Source: Pseudomonadota bacterium
GTDB lineage: Bacteria > Pseudomonadota > Alphaproteobacteria > Ferrovibrionales > Ferrovibrionaceae
Direction of reading: 5' to 3'
Length of the DNA stretch: 25,120 nucleotides
NCBI GenBank assembly: GCA_021793055.1
Contig: JAJYTL010000007.1
Location: 1 to 25,120, forward strand
The notes beneath the pieces are model-generated. The model worked only from the letters and a program-made list of their open reading frames with translations, searched no databases and was not told where the DNA came from. Shown one piece after another: positions 24,102 to 25,120 of the stretch (position 1 is the stretch's first letter; every line of letters begins with the position of its first letter). Position numbers and translations under genes: made by a program.

Positions 24102-24133
24102 GCGAAAATTATCGGGCCGGCGAAAATTATCGG
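24102..24133. repeat. 14-bp direct repeat (18-bp period)
   Basis: GCGAAAATTATCGG is repeated exactly at 24102-24115 and 24120-24133. A shorter relative (GCGAAAATCGCGG) lies just after, inside the end of the CHAP-protein gene. The AT-rich core stands out from its GC-rich surroundings. It sits between the tRNA-Thr gene and the stop of the minus-strand CHAP gene. A protein-binding or 3'-end role is possible but unproven. Confidence 0.6.
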
Positions 24134-24144
24134 AAAAGCGCCAT

Positions 24145-24651
24145 TCAGCCGCGAAAATCGCGGTCGCGATGGGGGAGACTTGCGCGCATCGAGCGGCGCG
24201 GCGGCCGGTGCGGATAGATGAATCCATAGGTGGCATACGCGGCCTTGCCGAAGCTATCGGACGGCCGATACCAGACGCGGACCTCATGCCAATCGTTGCG
24301 CGGCGAGACGTCGCGCACCAGAACGTTGTGCTCGACCCGGCCGCGGGTGTTCCAGTTCGCCTGATCGACGCGGATCAGACGCCGGTTGATGACCTGGCTC
24401 ACCACCGCGACATGGCCAAAATGCAGCCGCGAGGTCTTGCGAAAAACCAGGATGGCGCCGACCTTCGGCCGCATGCCGCGGGCATAACGGCCGCTCGCCC
24501 GGTGCCACCAGGTCCAGGCATTGCCGAACAACGAAACGCCTGTGATATCGCGGGCATAGGGGACGCACGGAATCGCCGCAGCCGAACCCACGGAGATGAA
24601 AAAGGCGATACAGGCACCGCCTACGATACGGCCGAACTTTCCCCCGAGCAT
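24145..24651 (-). CDS. Secreted CHAP-domain protein (putative amidase/peptidase)
   Basis: This 168-residue protein has an N-terminal export signal: 'KFGR', then a hydrophobic stretch at about residues 9-22, ending 'GSAAA'. The mature part fits a CHAP (cysteine, histidine-dependent amidohydrolase/peptidase) domain: C29 in 'PCVPYARDITG', H80 in 'HFGHVAVVSQV', and the third polar residue N99 in 'QANWN'. Such enzymes usually cut peptidoglycan peptides or glutathionylspermidine-type amides. ATG 24651 is chosen over an upstream TTG (24684) because it begins the signal peptide and has a G-rich site just before it. The catalytic cysteine would lie only a few residues from the mature N-terminus. The cell-wall role is inference from the domain. 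Confidence 0.82.
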   Translation of the reverse strand: MLGGKFGRIVGGACIAFFISVGSAAAIPCVPYARDITGVSLFGNAWTWWHRASGRYARGMRPKVGAILVFRKTSRLHFGHVAVVSQVINRRLIRVDQANWNTRGRVEHNVLVRDVSPRNDWHEVRVWYRPSDSFGKAAYATYGFIYPHRPPRRSMRASLPHRDRDFRG

Positions 24652-24754
24652 AGCCCCCCGTTGATACGCGCCAAATCTGAACAATACGTTACCCCGATAC
24701 CGGGGCGCCGGGCGAGACCAAATTAACTATGTCCGCAAAATGGCCTGAAAAACC

Positions 24755-25120
24755 TCACGTTTTTGCCGCCTTGGCCGCCTGAATCGCGCGCCAGACGTTT
24801 TCCGGCGTGGTCGGCATGTCGATATGACGGATGCCGTAGACGGAAAGCGCGTCGACCACGGCATTGATCACCGCCGGCAGCGCCCCGACGGTGCCGGATT
24901 CGCCGGCCCCCTTGATGCCGAGCGGGTTACTCTTGGCCAGCACCTCGTTGGCGCCGACGCGGAAGCTCGGCAGGTCGTCGGCGCGCGGCATGGCGTAATC
25001 CATGAACGAGCCGGTGAGGAGCTGGCCGCTGCCGGCGTCGTAGACCAGGGCCTCGAACAGCGCTTGGCTCGCGCCCTGGGCGATGCCGCCGTGGATCTGG
25101 CCCTCCACCAGCAGCGGATT
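24755..25120 (-). CDS. Xanthine dehydrogenase / CoxL-type molybdopterin-binding subunit, C-terminal fragment
   Basis: Only the last 121 residues are in the window; the frame continues beyond the right edge. 'NPLLVEGQIHGGIAQGASQAL' spans the start of the visible part, and 'FMDYAMPRADDLP' and 'GIKGAGESGTVGALPAVINAV' follow. The last segment carries the catalytic glutamate of the molybdenum hydroxylase family (G-A-G-E-S). The C-terminal 'IDMPTTPENVWRAI' is typical of CoxL-like large subunits. These enzymes hydroxylate aldehydes, purines, N-heterocycles or oxidise CO. The fragment lacks the AYRGAGR-type loop that would help separate the subgroups, so the substrate is open. The gap to the CHAP gene (24652-24754) shows only a short CCCCG/CGGGG stem. 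Confidence 0.9.
   Translation of the reverse strand, partial: NPLLVEGQIHGGIAQGASQALFEALVYDAGSGQLLTGSFMDYAMPRADDLPSFRVGANEVLAKSNPLGIKGAGESGTVGALPAVINAVVDALSVYGIRHIDMPTTPENVWRAIQAAKAAKT

Noticed and set aside
23927..24144. Integrated element or attachment site at tRNA-Thr
   Set aside because: No integrase, no duplicated tRNA 3' end and no change in gene character on either side; the repeats alone are not enough.
23793..24287. A minus-strand frame crossing the tRNA-Thr gene
   Set aside because: It runs through a perfect tRNA on the other strand and through tandem repeats, and has no protein-like features.

Overview
The window looks like chromosomal DNA from a GC-rich alphaproteobacterium, probably of the Rhodospirillales type. 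The best evidence is the right half. It carries a dense minus-strand block in the order murA, DUF2948, hisG (short form), hisD, UPF0262, low-molecular-weight phosphatase, infA, maf, rng, yacG, tRNA-Phe. That order, together with the DUF2948 and UPF0262 families, is characteristic of the group. I see no insertion sequence, phage gene, CRISPR array or rRNA.

Layout. 1-588: a TetR-type regulator cut by the left window edge, followed by a long leader region with repeated TTATCAA words. 1140-3278: a GNAT acetyltransferase and an amidase-signature hydrolase on the plus strand. 3334-7001: iorA-iorB on the minus strand, encoding the two subunits of a proteobacterial-type indolepyruvate ferredoxin oxidoreductase, overlapping by ATGA. 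7201-13778: a branched-chain-amino-acid-type (HAAT/Liv) ABC uptake system. It has two paralogous 420-residue periplasmic binding proteins transcribed divergently from a 650-bp region, then livH, livM and one gene that fuses the LivG and LivF ATPases. 13800-14828: a stand-alone methionine-synthase (MetE C-terminal domain) protein. 14942-about 15800: a CZB-GGDEF diguanylate cyclase with an unresolved 5' end. 15940-23474: tRNA-Phe and the housekeeping block. 23599-23796: a small basic conserved-looking protein. 23927-24001: tRNA-Thr, followed by short tandem repeats. 24145-24651: a secreted CHAP-domain protein. 24755-25120: the C-terminal end of a xanthine dehydrogenase / CoxL-type molybdenum hydroxylase large subunit, cut by the right edge.

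How the parts may work together. The left half reads as a catabolic island: a Liv-type importer with two alternative binding proteins, an oxidoreductase that turns aryl-pyruvates (from aromatic amino acids) into aryl-acetyl-CoA, and an amidase. That an aromatic or amide substrate links them is inference from proximity only. The right half is a tightly packed core operon (peptidoglycan precursor synthesis, histidine synthesis, translation initiation, RNA processing) with gaps of a few bases or small overlaps. It includes two conserved families of unknown function, which are therefore probably expressed with essential genes.

No wholly new system is evident. The points most worth a second look are the LivG-LivF fusion with one degenerate ATPase signature, the divergent binding-protein pair sharing one transporter, and the apparent frame problem at the start of the CZB-GGDEF gene.
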